A stretch of DNA of 64,000 nucleotides from Exercitatus varius (GCF_029577735.1 NZ_JARQTO010000001.1:124001-188000); one strand, 5' to 3'; positions 52,518 to 61,354 are shown, counted from the first letter of the stretch. Translations and numbers: made by a program. The notes: generated by a model from the letters alone, not told the origin.

Positions 52518-53285
52518 ATGCCGTTAAAAAATAAGTTAAAAACAGTTGCCGTGTTAATCGGTTGTGCGTTGTTTACTCTAAGCGCGGAAGCCAAAGTCAC
52601 CGTGTTTGCCGCCGCCTCTATGACAAACGCTTTGCAGGAAGTGGCGGACAGCTACAAAAAGGCGCATCCGCAGGAGGATATTGTGTTTTCTTTCGCTTCT
52701 TCTTCTGTGCTGGCCCGCCAAATCAGCGAAGGGGCGCCGGCGGACATTTTTGTATCGGCGGATCAGAAATGGATGGATTTTCTGGCGGAAAAACAAGCCA
52801 TTGAAAAACAAACCCGCGTCAATCTGGTGACCAATCGGTTAGTCATGATTGCGCCGAAAAACAGCAATTTGACGAGCGTGAATTTAACCGATAAACAATG
52901 GCAGCAGGAATTGAATGGTTCTTTTTTGGCGGTAGGCGATCCTGATCATGTGCCGGCGGGTCTATACGCGAAAGCGGCATTTACTTATTTGAATCAATGG
53001 GATGACATCAGCAAAAAGCTAGCCCGAGCGGATAACGTACGTAAAGCGTTGTTATTGGTGGAAAAAGGGGAGAGCCCGCTGGGCGTGGTTTATGCCACCG
53101 ATGCGGCGGCCAGTCGGAAAGTGAAAGTGGTGGCGACATTTCCGGCCGAATCTCACCCGCCGGTGGAATATCCTGCGGCTGTGGTGAAAGGTCGTGATAA
53201 TGCGGACAATCAGGCTTTTTTCCAATATCTGACATCGCCGGAATCTAAACAAATTTTTGAAAAATACGGCTTCACCGCAAAATAA
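52518..53285 (+). CDS. modA: Molybdate-binding periplasmic protein ModA
   Basis: Periplasmic receptor for molybdate or tungstate, 255 residues with a signal peptide (about 1-25, ending LSAEA). KVTVFAAASMTNALQEVADSYKK, FSFASSSVLARQISEGAPADIF and the PVEYPAAVVKG end are family signatures. It is divergent from modE. The permease and ATPase genes modB and modC that normally follow are missing: the next gene is convergent rarD, and a hairpin follows the stop by about 36 bases. Confidence 0.93.
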   Translation: MPLKNKLKTVAVLIGCALFTLSAEAKVTVFAAASMTNALQEVADSYKKAHPQEDIVFSFASSSVLARQISEGAPADIFVSADQKWMDFLAEKQAIEKQTRVNLVTNRLVMIAPKNSNLTSVNLTDKQWQQELNGSFLAVGDPDHVPAGLYAKAAFTYLNQWDDISKKLARADNVRKALLLVEKGESPLGVVYATDAAASRKVKVVATFPAESHPPVEYPAAVVKGRDNADNQAFFQYLTSPESKQIFEKYGFTAK

Positions 53286-53320
53286 GTGCGGTCAAAATTT
53301 GTTGTGTTTTTGGATCATGA

Positions 53321-53343
53321 AAGGCGAATTCATCATTCGCCTT
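53321..53343. terminator. Hairpin after modA
   Basis: AAGGCGAAT and ATTCGCCTT form a perfect 9-base-pair stem with a 5-base loop between the convergent modA and rarD. No clean T-run follows on either strand, so its terminator role is uncertain. Confidence 0.5.
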
Positions 53344-53379
53344 GGTTTGGAAAAAACAATGAAATTTTTTACCGCACTT

Positions 53380-54270
53380 TTACGTTTTTTCGGCTTTCAT
53401 TCGCATTGCCCGTAAGAAAATGGCGACGCCAATCCACACCAGAACATAACCGATTAAACGATCCGTCGATAATTCTTCGCCCAGCAGCAGAAAACCGCAA
53501 AGGAATTGCAGAGAAGGCGAAATGTATTGCAGCATACCGAGCAATGACATGGAAATCTGACGGGCGCCCATGGCAAACCATAGCAACGGAATAGTGGTGG
53601 CCGCGCCGGAACCCAGCAACACCGCAAGTTGTAAACCGTCTAATTGGCTGAAAACCAAGGTATTTTGTGCGGCGCAGAATCCCAAATAAGCCAAGGCAAA
53701 AGGGGAAAGCAACAGGGTTTCCAGCGCCAAACCCGCTAAGGCTTCCATCGGCGCCAGTTTGCGGATTAAGGCGTAAAAACCGAAACTGCCCGCCAGCAGC
53801 AATGCCACCCACGGAATTTGTCCCGCCGGAACAGCCAACCACAAAATGCCGGCAGTCGCCGAGGCGAGCGCCAGAAGTTGGGCTTTATTTAATTTTTCTT
53901 TGAAGACCAACCAGCCGAGAAATACGTTAAATAACGGGTTTATAAAATAACCGAGGCTGGCGTCCAAAACATGTCGGTTGACCAGCGCCCACAGATAAAC
54001 CAGCCAGTTAACGGCAATCAGAAACGCCGAAGTGAAGAATACGGCTAAAATGCGCGGCTGTCTGAACGCATGCAGCACGGCTTTGCCTTGTTTGAACACA
54101 AACAATAAAAAAATCGCAAACACCGCCGACCAAACAATCCGCTGCGCCAGAATTTGATCCGCCGGCATGGCGGAATGATTGAGCGGATACCAATAGAGCG
54201 GAAACGTTCCCCAGGTTGCATAGCATAAAAAGGCGTAATGCCAGCCTTTAAGTTTAATGTTGAATGCCAT
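53380..54270 (-). CDS. rarD: RarD-family EamA transporter
   Basis: A 296-residue inner-membrane protein with ten hydrophobic helices in two EamA repeats. The opening WHYAFLCYATWGTFPLYWYPL and NWLVYLWALVNRHVLDASLGYFINPL are the RarD signatures. Substrate is not established; E. coli RarD was named for a chloramphenicol-related phenotype. A leader hairpin precedes its ribosome binding site AAGGAAA. Confidence 0.9.
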   Translation of the reverse strand: MAFNIKLKGWHYAFLCYATWGTFPLYWYPLNHSAMPADQILAQRIVWSAVFAIFLLFVFKQGKAVLHAFRQPRILAVFFTSAFLIAVNWLVYLWALVNRHVLDASLGYFINPLFNVFLGWLVFKEKLNKAQLLALASATAGILWLAVPAGQIPWVALLLAGSFGFYALIRKLAPMEALAGLALETLLLSPFALAYLGFCAAQNTLVFSQLDGLQLAVLLGSGAATTIPLLWFAMGARQISMSLLGMLQYISPSLQFLCGFLLLGEELSTDRLIGYVLVWIGVAIFLRAMRMKAEKT

Positions 54271-54286
54271 ATTTTTCCTTGATCGG

Positions 54287-54320
54287 AAAAGCGAATCCGT
54301 TCGTCCAAAATCGGATTCGC
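54287..54320 (-). terminator. Hairpin with T-run directly upstream of rarD
   Basis: On the minus strand GCGAATCCG and CGGATTCGC arms (12-base loop) are followed by TTTT, 17 bases before the rarD start. It may terminate the upstream sulfatase transcript or attenuate rarD. The rest of 54321-54467 holds a TGTCC-GGAAC-GGACA hairpin and a variant uptake sequence, no gene. Confidence 0.6.
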
Positions 54321-54467
54321 GCTAAATGATGTTACAGCAGGATTTGTCCGGAACGGACAGATGCATCGGTTTACCGGAATCTTCACTGATCCGCGTTATT
54401 CTGTCAACCGATTCTTCCGCGCGGAAAAATAAAAGCGAAAAACACAAAAGTGCGGGCGATTTTTTCG

Positions 54468-56426
54468 TTATTTTTTCTTTACGTTATTGTGCATTCTGTG
54501 CAGTTTTTGCTTATAGGCGTAACTGCCCCACAAAACATAGGCTAACGCCTGTTTTTTCATTTCATCGGGAATTTGGATTGGTTCCAAACCGAGCTTCGAT
54601 TTATCATATTGATAACCTTGAATTTCTTTGTTTTGTTGCAAAATAGCAAGCCGTTTATTACCGTCAATTTCACGCATGTAACCGAAGGTTTTGTCATACT
54701 GCATTAACGCACGATTAGGGTTTTCGGCTTTGGTCAAATCATAACCGAGCATCGGGTAATCGCCGCTGATGCCCGCCAGCGAAAGCAACGTGGTAGGCAT
54801 ATCGATTTGGCTGACTAAGCGGGAATCGCGTTTGGGCGGAATATGTTCACCTAAAATTAAAGCGGGAATATGGAAATTATTGACCGGCACGAATGAGGCG
54901 CCGCCTACGCGCGAATCATGATCGGCAATGACCAAGAAAACGGTATCTTGCCAATAATTGGATTTTTTAGCTAAATCGAAAAAATGACCCAATGCGTAAT
55001 CCGCATATTTTGCCGCGTTGTTACGGGTTTCCTGCGGCTGTTCGTATAATTCGATTTTACCGGCCGGAAAATCAAAAGGATCGTGATTGCTTGACGTAAA
55101 CACCAAACTGAAAAACGGTTGCCCGTTCTGCTGAAGTGCGGTGAATTTTTCATGCGCTTTATTGAATAAATCTTCGTCGCTGACGCCCCAAGCGCTGGTA
55201 AATGACGGATTCACGTAATCTTTTTGATCGATAATTTCCTGAAAACCGTTACCGTAAAAAAAGCTTGCCATATTATCGAAATGTTTTTCGCCGCCGTAAA
55301 TAAACGCGGTGTGATAGCCTTGTTTGCCAAGCAATTCTGCAATCGTGAAAAAGCCTTGCTGGCTGCCGGTCAATTTGACCACCGCGCGGGCGGGCGTCGG
55401 CGTGAAACCCGACGTGACGGCTTCAATGCCGCGCACGGAACGTGTTCCGGTGGCATAGAGGTTATCAAACAACCAACCTTCTTCGGTCAGTTTGTCAAAA
55501 TAAGGCGAAAGCGGTTTACCGCCAAGGGTGCCGATAAATTGTGCGCCCAAACTTTCTTCCAGAATAATTACGATATTTTTAGGTTTGCCGCGATAGCTCG
55601 CTTGATTGCGCGTTAAGGTTGGCAAATCGGGAGAAATATAATCGCTAGCCGGGCGTTGACGGGCGGCTTTAAGCGTTTTTACTACCTCATCCAGAGACAT
55701 TTTGCCGTAAATTTCGGAAGATTGATCTTCATCTTTCATTTGCTGAACGGCAAATAAAACCGAATAGCCGGAATTGAGCACCAGAGAATTGACTAAGGGA
55801 TCGGAAGAAAAGGCGACCATGGCAGGATTTATGCCGCGGTGTTGCAAACTCGAGCGAGCGCCTAAAAACATAAGACTGCCGATAATCAAGAAAACGACAG
55901 GACGCCGTTTCCAGGAAAAAGTATACAAATTCTGGCTTACTTTCTTCGCGAGCTTCCAAAATACCCAGGCGCTTAGCGCCGTTAAAACCGGTGTTAAAAT
56001 CAGTGCGACTAAATGGCCGTTGGTAAGCATGTTAAACACTTCTTTCGGGTAGATTAAGTATTCAACGAAAAGGCGGTTGGGGCGAGTATCGTAAGTATCA
56101 ATAAACGCAGGCGTGGCAATCTCCATAAACGCAATGAAAGTACTCAATGCGGTTAAGCCGAAACGCACAATGAAATTAGCCCATTTTCCTAATGTATTAT
56201 TACCGCCCAGGAATATTGCAATAATGACAAGCGGGGCAAACAACCAACAGAGCGAAGAGATATCAATACGAATTCCTTGCAGCGCCATTGGCAACCAACC
56301 ATTGACCGCTTCTACACGTTCTTGTTGCCATAATCCCAAAAGAATTCGGCTGGCGGATAAAAGAAGCAGGTTTGTTATAAAAAAGATAAAAATAGGGTAA
56401 GTTGGCCCAAGTTGTCGTTTAAACAT
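54468..56426 (-). CDS. LTA synthase-like membrane sulfatase/phosphotransferase
   Basis: A 652-residue protein with about five N-terminal membrane helices (to about residue 190) and a periplasmic alkaline-phosphatase-fold domain. Metal and nucleophile motifs are visible: NIVIILEESLGAQF near 285, Thr in YATGTRSVRG near 310, and IADHDSRVGG in the C-terminal half. This is the LtaS/MdoB group that transfers phosphoglycerol or phosphoethanolamine to envelope glycans or lipids. The exact acceptor is unknown. It has Haemophilus counterparts by type, and no glycan genes are near. Confidence 0.85.
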   Translation of the reverse strand: MFKRQLGPTYPIFIFFITNLLLLSASRILLGLWQQERVEAVNGWLPMALQGIRIDISSLCWLFAPLVIIAIFLGGNNTLGKWANFIVRFGLTALSTFIAFMEIATPAFIDTYDTRPNRLFVEYLIYPKEVFNMLTNGHLVALILTPVLTALSAWVFWKLAKKVSQNLYTFSWKRRPVVFLIIGSLMFLGARSSLQHRGINPAMVAFSSDPLVNSLVLNSGYSVLFAVQQMKDEDQSSEIYGKMSLDEVVKTLKAARQRPASDYISPDLPTLTRNQASYRGKPKNIVIILEESLGAQFIGTLGGKPLSPYFDKLTEEGWLFDNLYATGTRSVRGIEAVTSGFTPTPARAVVKLTGSQQGFFTIAELLGKQGYHTAFIYGGEKHFDNMASFFYGNGFQEIIDQKDYVNPSFTSAWGVSDEDLFNKAHEKFTALQQNGQPFFSLVFTSSNHDPFDFPAGKIELYEQPQETRNNAAKYADYALGHFFDLAKKSNYWQDTVFLVIADHDSRVGGASFVPVNNFHIPALILGEHIPPKRDSRLVSQIDMPTTLLSLAGISGDYPMLGYDLTKAENPNRALMQYDKTFGYMREIDGNKRLAILQQNKEIQGYQYDKSKLGLEPIQIPDEMKKQALAYVLWGSYAYKQKLHRMHNNVKKK

Positions 56427-56492
56427 AATGTTTCCTAAAAATCATGGATGTTCATAAATTAGCATCGTAGAATTAGCATAAAATTAGCCCTG

Positions 56493-57245
56493 TTACAGGC
56501 GATTCAAATAGTTTCTTCCTAACGCATTCATTTGACGTAAAATCCAGGTCTGTCTGCGTTTTACCCACGGACCGGGAGCGTTGACTTTGTAAACAATCGG
56601 ATTAGGCAAAACGGCAACCAGTAGCGCCGCTTCCGAAGGCGTCAGATTCTGGGCGGATTTTCTGAAGTAATAGCGACTGGCGGCTTCAACGCCGAAAATA
56701 CCGTTGCCGAATTCGGCGATGTTCAAATAGACTTCAAGAATACGTTTTTTCGACCAAAGTAATTCCAGCGATAAGGTGACCGGCACTTCCAGACTTTTGC
56801 GTAACCAACTTTGACCGTGCCATAAATACAGATTTTTGGCGGTTTGCTGGCTGATGGTGGAAGCGCCGCGAATGCGCTTGGAGGTTTCGTTGTGTTTGAA
56901 TGCTTTTTCGATGGCAAGCCAATCAAAACCCCAATGGGTCGGGAAGTTTTGATCTTCCGCCGCAATGACGGCAAGTTGTATGTTCGGGGAAATTTTATCC
57001 AGATTAACCCAATCGTAACGGACGTCGTAATCAAAATCGAGCCGAATTAAACGGCTGATTTTTTGTTGCGCGATGTAAGCGGAAAAAGGAATGGGAATAA
57101 AACGGAAAAGCAGGGTGACGACAAAAAATGTCAACAAAAAACATAAGAAAAATCGCCCGCACTTTCTTTGGGCCAGACTTTTTCCTAATCGGAAGAACGT
57201 GCGGAGAATGGTTAAACTGAACAGTTTATGGCTGCGTTTTGGCAT
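56493..57245 (-). CDS. mtgA: Monofunctional peptidoglycan transglycosylase
   Basis: Polymerises lipid II into glycan strands, without a transpeptidase domain. The 250 residues (E. coli 242) have one N-terminal membrane helix (about 32-52) and the GT51 motifs AAEDQNFPTHWGFDW, RGASTISQQTAKNLYLW, RKSLEVPVTLSLELLWSKKRILE and NIAEFGNGIFGVEAA. Its start overlaps the trpR end by 20 bases, so the two are coupled. In E. coli mtgA is elsewhere; this slt-trpR-mtgA order is known from Haemophilus. Confidence 0.95.
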   Translation of the reverse strand: MPKRSHKLFSLTILRTFFRLGKSLAQRKCGRFFLCFLLTFFVVTLLFRFIPIPFSAYIAQQKISRLIRLDFDYDVRYDWVNLDKISPNIQLAVIAAEDQNFPTHWGFDWLAIEKAFKHNETSKRIRGASTISQQTAKNLYLWHGQSWLRKSLEVPVTLSLELLWSKKRILEVYLNIAEFGNGIFGVEAASRYYFRKSAQNLTPSEAALLVAVLPNPIVYKVNAPGPWVKRRQTWILRQMNALGRNYLNRL

Positions 57246-57531
57246 CGACTTGCTCTTTCACCCAAGCCAGAAAGTCGGGATCCATCATTTTCAGCATATT
57301 GGAACCACGTGTAATGGTTGCCGCACTGGTACTCAGATTTTGCTGAATTTCCCGCTGCGGCACGTTTTTGTCCAATAGTTGCGCCACAATTTGCAGACGC
57401 AAGCCCACCGCATCGCGTTCGTCCGGAGTGAGCAAAAGTGTCAGAAATTCCTGTTCTTTGCCTTCTTCAAATGCCGTACGCAGTGTTTCGATAAAGGTGT
57501 TCCAATGATCCATATTGCGGCTGATGTACAT
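57226..57531 (-). CDS. trpR: Trp repressor
   Basis: Tryptophan-dependent repressor of tryptophan synthesis genes, 101 residues (E. coli 108). The helix-turn-helix region VPQREIQQNLSTSAATITRGSN is intact and closely matches the family, where the GVGIATITRGSN core is typical. The gene follows slt closely, and its operator lies in the 34-base gap. Overlap with mtgA suggests translational coupling. Confidence 0.95.
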   Translation of the reverse strand: MYISRNMDHWNTFIETLRTAFEEGKEQEFLTLLLTPDERDAVGLRLQIVAQLLDKNVPQREIQQNLSTSAATITRGSNMLKMMDPDFLAWVKEQVDAKTQP

Positions 57532-57544
57532 AGCAGTCTCCGAT

Positions 57545-57564
57545 TACACTATTAAACTAGTGCA
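57545..57564. promoter_or_regulatory. TrpR operator before trpR
   Basis: The 20 bases from 57545 (arms ACTA and ACTAGT) agree with the symmetric trp operator TGTACTAGTTAACTAGTACA at 15 of 20 positions, including CTAG on the right side. It lies between the slt stop and the trpR start, so trpR is probably autoregulated and its promoter must be within the slt end. Confidence 0.7.
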
Positions 57565-57565
57565 A

Positions 57566-59587
57566 TTAGTATAACCGATCCGATTCTTCTTTTGAAAATA
57601 ATTGTTGCGGTTGCGCCTGCAAAATTTGGTAATAACTGTCGTAAGTCAAGACATTTTGCACATAACCGCGGGTTTCAAAAAACGGAATCGACGCGACAAA
57701 TTCCGCCATAGACAAACGGTTATTGGCTTTTGCCAGCCATTTATCCACGCGTTCCGCCCCGGCATTATAAGCGGCGGCGATAAGAATGCGATTGTCACCG
57801 TATTTGTTTTGTAATTCCTGTAAATGCGCCGTGCCGAGCATAATATTGTTAAACGGCTCAAACAACTGGCTTTCATTGTTATACGGCAACTGCGTGCGGG
57901 TTGCGGTCAGTTTTGCCGTCGCCGGCAAGAGCTGCATTAAACCGCGGGCATTGGCGGAAGACACGACATTCGGACGCCATGCGCTTTCCTGTCGGGCGAT
58001 CGCCATGGCGAAAGTGCGGTGGATTTTTTTGCCGTTTAAGTGCAAATCAAACAAGTCGGGATAAGCGTTAGGCAGACGCAGGCTGACATAATCCCAGGCC
58101 TTCGCCTGAATGGTGGCTTCTACGCTTAAATCATACCAGCCTTGTTTTTCCGCATATTGAGCCAGGCGCAGTTTTTGTTCGAAGGATGCCGCGTCCATCA
58201 AGGTTTTCCATTCGCTGTACATGCCGGCGGTGTTATTCAACGCCCGCAATTCCGCAATTCTTGCCAACGGCGCGGCAAATTCCTGTTCCACTTTAGCGAG
58301 AGGATTTTGCCCTTCCGTTGTGGATTCGCGCAAGGTTTCCATCGTCGGTTTATACGGCTGACCCAATTCGTAAGCCGCAAGCATGCCGTAGAATCCGCGG
58401 GTTTTGGAAAGTGCGGTCAAAATTTGTTTAGATTTTTCGGCATCGCTGTTTTTAGCCAGCCAATATTGCCATTCGTCTTTTTGGCGAGTGGATTCCGATA
58501 ATAAATTTAACCAGTCCGCAGTGGCGGTTTTTTCGCGAATCGCCATACGGATACGGCGTTCGGTTAATTTTTCGTCTTTTAGAGTCGGCAACTGTTGATC
58601 GCGCCAGGCTTTGAATTCGACGTTTTCGCTGTCGAAGAACTGCGCCAGATAAAGTTTTTTCCAGTCGTTCACCTGAGATGGGGTCAATTCAAAACTTTTT
58701 GCCCAGGTTTCAAATTTTTCAAAATATTTTGCCGGATCTTTAACCTGTTCTTCCGTTAAGGTTTTTACGTAAGCGGGAAATATCGCCAATAAAACGCGTT
58801 TTTCCAACGGTTTGTTCGGAATAATATCAATATAAAAACGGTTGTCTTCATCCGTCAGTTTTTGCGGAGAAGCGAGTAGCGCACGCAAATCCGCCACCCA
58901 GCGTTGATTTTTTTCGTCTTTAAGCTGATTTTGTAAATGGCTAAGCAGGGTTCCGTTGCCTTGTTCGAATGCCATCACGGCGCGCTGGCGGGCGAGTTCC
59001 GGCGTTAAACCGCCCTGTTCGTGCCATTGGTTTAACAGCGCATCGCACTGACTCGGCAAACTGCTGCCTGTCAGCCACAATACGGTGAGATCTTCCTGAG
59101 GCAATTTAGGTGTAAGTGCGGGCGATTTTTCATTCGTTTTTTCGTTTGTTTTATCCTGACTGTTCGGTAACGAATTGGCTTTTGCCTGTACCAGAATACA
59201 TTGAGAACCCATATCCAGCGGCAAATTGGCGCCGTTGGCCAGAATTGTTTGCCAGTCTTGTTTTTCCTGCAACGAGCGGACCCATTCTTTTTTCAGACGA
59301 TTGGCAAACGGCAAAGTCGGATTGGCTTGTTGATAAGCTTCAATATCGGAAAGACTGAGGTTGTCTTTATCGGCGTTAAGCAGTTGATATTGAGCATAAG
59401 GATAAAGCGGATAATCTTTGATTTGTGCAAGCAGGATTTTGGCTAAATTCCGGGTCGGTTCACTTTGGGAAATGGAAAGCAGCTCACCGATTTTTTGGTA
59501 GGTAGCGCGTTGCTGTGTTAAATCGGCGCCGGCGGAAAATGAAATAACGGACGTCAACAGGGCAACGGATAAAGTAGAAAGCTTCAT
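57566..59587 (-). CDS. slt: Soluble lytic murein transglycosylase (Slt70 type)
   Basis: A periplasmic exolytic transglycosylase that forms 1,6-anhydromuropeptides. The 673 residues (E. coli 645) have a signal peptide (to about 21), a long alpha-superhelical U-domain and a C-terminal lysozyme-like domain with catalytic Glu534 in ARQESAWRPN and GLMQLLPATAK. A lysine- and threonine-rich insert near 145-165 (KTNEKTNEKSPAL) is encoded by a variant uptake sequence. It is the first gene of slt-trpR-mtgA. Confidence 0.95.
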   Translation of the reverse strand: MKLSTLSVALLTSVISFSAGADLTQQRATYQKIGELLSISQSEPTRNLAKILLAQIKDYPLYPYAQYQLLNADKDNLSLSDIEAYQQANPTLPFANRLKKEWVRSLQEKQDWQTILANGANLPLDMGSQCILVQAKANSLPNSQDKTNEKTNEKSPALTPKLPQEDLTVLWLTGSSLPSQCDALLNQWHEQGGLTPELARQRAVMAFEQGNGTLLSHLQNQLKDEKNQRWVADLRALLASPQKLTDEDNRFYIDIIPNKPLEKRVLLAIFPAYVKTLTEEQVKDPAKYFEKFETWAKSFELTPSQVNDWKKLYLAQFFDSENVEFKAWRDQQLPTLKDEKLTERRIRMAIREKTATADWLNLLSESTRQKDEWQYWLAKNSDAEKSKQILTALSKTRGFYGMLAAYELGQPYKPTMETLRESTTEGQNPLAKVEQEFAAPLARIAELRALNNTAGMYSEWKTLMDAASFEQKLRLAQYAEKQGWYDLSVEATIQAKAWDYVSLRLPNAYPDLFDLHLNGKKIHRTFAMAIARQESAWRPNVVSSANARGLMQLLPATAKLTATRTQLPYNNESQLFEPFNNIMLGTAHLQELQNKYGDNRILIAAAYNAGAERVDKWLAKANNRLSMAEFVASIPFFETRGYVQNVLTYDSYYQILQAQPQQLFSKEESDRLY

Positions 59588-59676
59588 ATTTTTCCTAGTA
59601 GTTTAAATGTACGGTCAAGTTTAGTATAATCCCACAGATTTTAGTTATCTCAGTTCAATTAGACAACAGGTTTTTT

Positions 59677-60549
59677 GTGAGTTCATTTTTATTTCCAACG
59701 TTTCAGTCCATGTACGGCAGGGAGCGGCGCTTAGGTAAGCGGATTCGCTCTTTTTTTCGTTATCATTTTTATACGCAACGTTATAAAGCCGAAATTCGGG
59801 AATTTTTGCAATATTTGCAACAGCATCCGCAATGGCAGCCTGTGTTTGAGCAAAACGGATATCGTTTTAATGCGTTGCTGGCGAAATTTTGTGATCGTCG
59901 TTTTTCGGCGCAGGAACGGTTATCCGCTATAAAATATACTTTTGACGGCGCGGAGCAACATTGGGGCAATGAAATTTGCCGTCGTTTAGTGACACGGCAA
60001 AGTCTATTGCTGGCGCAATTAACCGAGGATTGGGGCGCGTATCTGAATATTAACGCCATTGATCCGTTCGAGGGTTTTTTTTCGCTTAACATTAAAAATC
60101 TCGACGGGCGTTCGGTATATGACGCCTCATTCACCTTTTTGCCGGATAATCGGATTCTGATTGCCTCGGTGCAGGGACCGAAAGGCGAAGATGCGCAGGA
60201 ATGGGTGAAAACGGCGACCAAACAATTACACGGCGTGCGTCCGATGTACATGATTGTGAACGTGTTTAAATCTTTGGCGGATGCGCTGGATTGCGAGTTG
60301 CTCGGTATCGCCCATAAAAATCAGGCGAAATATCGTTGGAACGATCATTCCAAGTTATTGTTCAATTATGATGAATTCTGGCGGGAAAACGAAGGTGAGC
60401 CGAATGAAAATGGATATTGGCGCTTGCCGTTGGAAATTGAGCGTAAACCGTTGGAAGAGATTCAAAGCAAAAAGCGTTCCATGTACCGTAAGCGTTACGA
60501 CATGTTTGATGATATGCGACGGTCCGTGCGGGCTTTTTTTCATAAATAG
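59677..60549 (+). CDS. VirK/YbjX-family (DUF535) protein
   Basis: A 290-residue cytoplasmic protein of the DUF535/VirK/YbjX group. Recognised stretches include YKAEIREFLQYLQQHPQW, GEDAQEWVKTATKQLHGVRPMYMIV and KSMYRKRYDMFDDM-like basic ending. In Shigella VirK supports virulence-protein localisation, but the family's reaction is unknown. It starts with GTG 59677, preceded by AACAGG. Function in a commensal may be envelope- or stress-related. cmk follows after 9 bases. Confidence 0.85.
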   Translation: MSSFLFPTFQSMYGRERRLGKRIRSFFRYHFYTQRYKAEIREFLQYLQQHPQWQPVFEQNGYRFNALLAKFCDRRFSAQERLSAIKYTFDGAEQHWGNEICRRLVTRQSLLLAQLTEDWGAYLNINAIDPFEGFFSLNIKNLDGRSVYDASFTFLPDNRILIASVQGPKGEDAQEWVKTATKQLHGVRPMYMIVNVFKSLADALDCELLGIAHKNQAKYRWNDHSKLLFNYDEFWRENEGEPNENGYWRLPLEIERKPLEEIQSKKRSMYRKRYDMFDDMRRSVRAFFHK

Positions 60550-60558
60550 GATGTGATG

Positions 60559-61251
60559 ATGACGAATATGGTGATTACGGTTGACGGTCCGAGTGGCGCG
60601 GGTAAAGGCACGCTTTGTTATGCGTTGGCGGAAAAATTGGGTTTTGCGCTGTTGGACAGCGGCGCCATTTATCGCGTAACGGCTTTGGCAGCGCTGAAAA
60701 CTCAGGAACAAAGCAAAAGTGCGGTCAAATTAGACGATGAATTTGCGTTGGCGGAATTAGCCCGAAATCTGAAGATTCAATTTTTACCGACAAACGGGGA
60801 AGTGCAGATTCTTTTAAACGGCGAAAATGTCAGCCGGAAAATTCGTACTCAGGAAGTGGCGGATGCGGCGTCCAAAATTGCCGTCTTTCCTGCCGTGCGA
60901 GCCGCATTACTACGGCTTCAGCAAGATTTTTCCAAACAAGGAAAAGGGTTGATTGCCGACGGTCGCGACATGGGAACGGTGGTGTTTCCGAATGCTCAAG
61001 TGAAACTGTTTTTAGACGCCAGCGCGGAAGAACGTGCAAAAAGACGATATAAACAGTTGCAAAGTAAAGGGATTGATGGTAACTTTGCGCAGATTTTAGC
61101 CGAGATTAAAGAACGGGATTTTCGTGATAGAAATCGCCCGATTGCGCCGCTGAAACCCGCCGATGACGCGTTACTGCTCGACAGTACGGAACTCAGCATT
61201 GAAGAAGTGATTGCGCGGGCGTTAAAATATATCGAATCCAAAACGGCTTAA
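60559..61251 (+). CDS. cmk: Cytidylate kinase
   Basis: Phosphorylates CMP and dCMP. The 230 residues contain the P-loop DGPSGAGKGTLCYAL, SGAIYRVTALAA and LIADGRDMGTVVFP. The start is uncertain: GTG 60553, ATG 60556, 60559 or 60568 are all in frame. I use 60559 because TAGGA lies 7 bases ahead; Haemophilus Cmk begins at the position equivalent to 60568. A uptake sequence encodes KSAVKLD. The gene precedes rpsA as in E. coli. Confidence 0.95.
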   Translation: MTNMVITVDGPSGAGKGTLCYALAEKLGFALLDSGAIYRVTALAALKTQEQSKSAVKLDDEFALAELARNLKIQFLPTNGEVQILLNGENVSRKIRTQEVADAASKIAVFPAVRAALLRLQQDFSKQGKGLIADGRDMGTVVFPNAQVKLFLDASAEERAKRRYKQLQSKGIDGNFAQILAEIKERDFRDRNRPIAPLKPADDALLLDSTELSIEEVIARALKYIESKTA

Positions 61252-61264
61252 TTATTTTTAACCG

Positions 61265-61323
61265 GTTTATTCACGGAAGAATAAACATTATTACCAACCC
61301 CACTTATGACGGATTGTGAGTGG
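61265..61323 (+). promoter_or_regulatory. rpsA leader with two GGA-loop hairpins
   Basis: Two stem-loops lie in the untranslated region before rpsA. The first (61265-61286) has perfect 7-base arms GTTTATT/AATAAAC with an 8-base loop CACGGAAG. The second (61300-61323) has 8-base arms CCACTTAT/GTGAGTGG with two G-T pairs and loop GACGGATT. Both loops show GGA. In E. coli the rpsA initiation region folds into hairpins with conserved GGA loops and lacks a good Shine-Dalgarno, for S1 autoregulation. Here too no strong ribosome binding site precedes ATG. Confidence 0.65.
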
Positions 61324-61354
61324 ACGTTATTAACCCAAAGAAAGAAGATTAAAT

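Noticed and set aside
53286..53594. Plus-strand 102-residue reading frame after modA
   Set aside because: It starts directly after the modA stop without a ribosome binding site and is antisense to rarD; the composition is that of a shadow frame.
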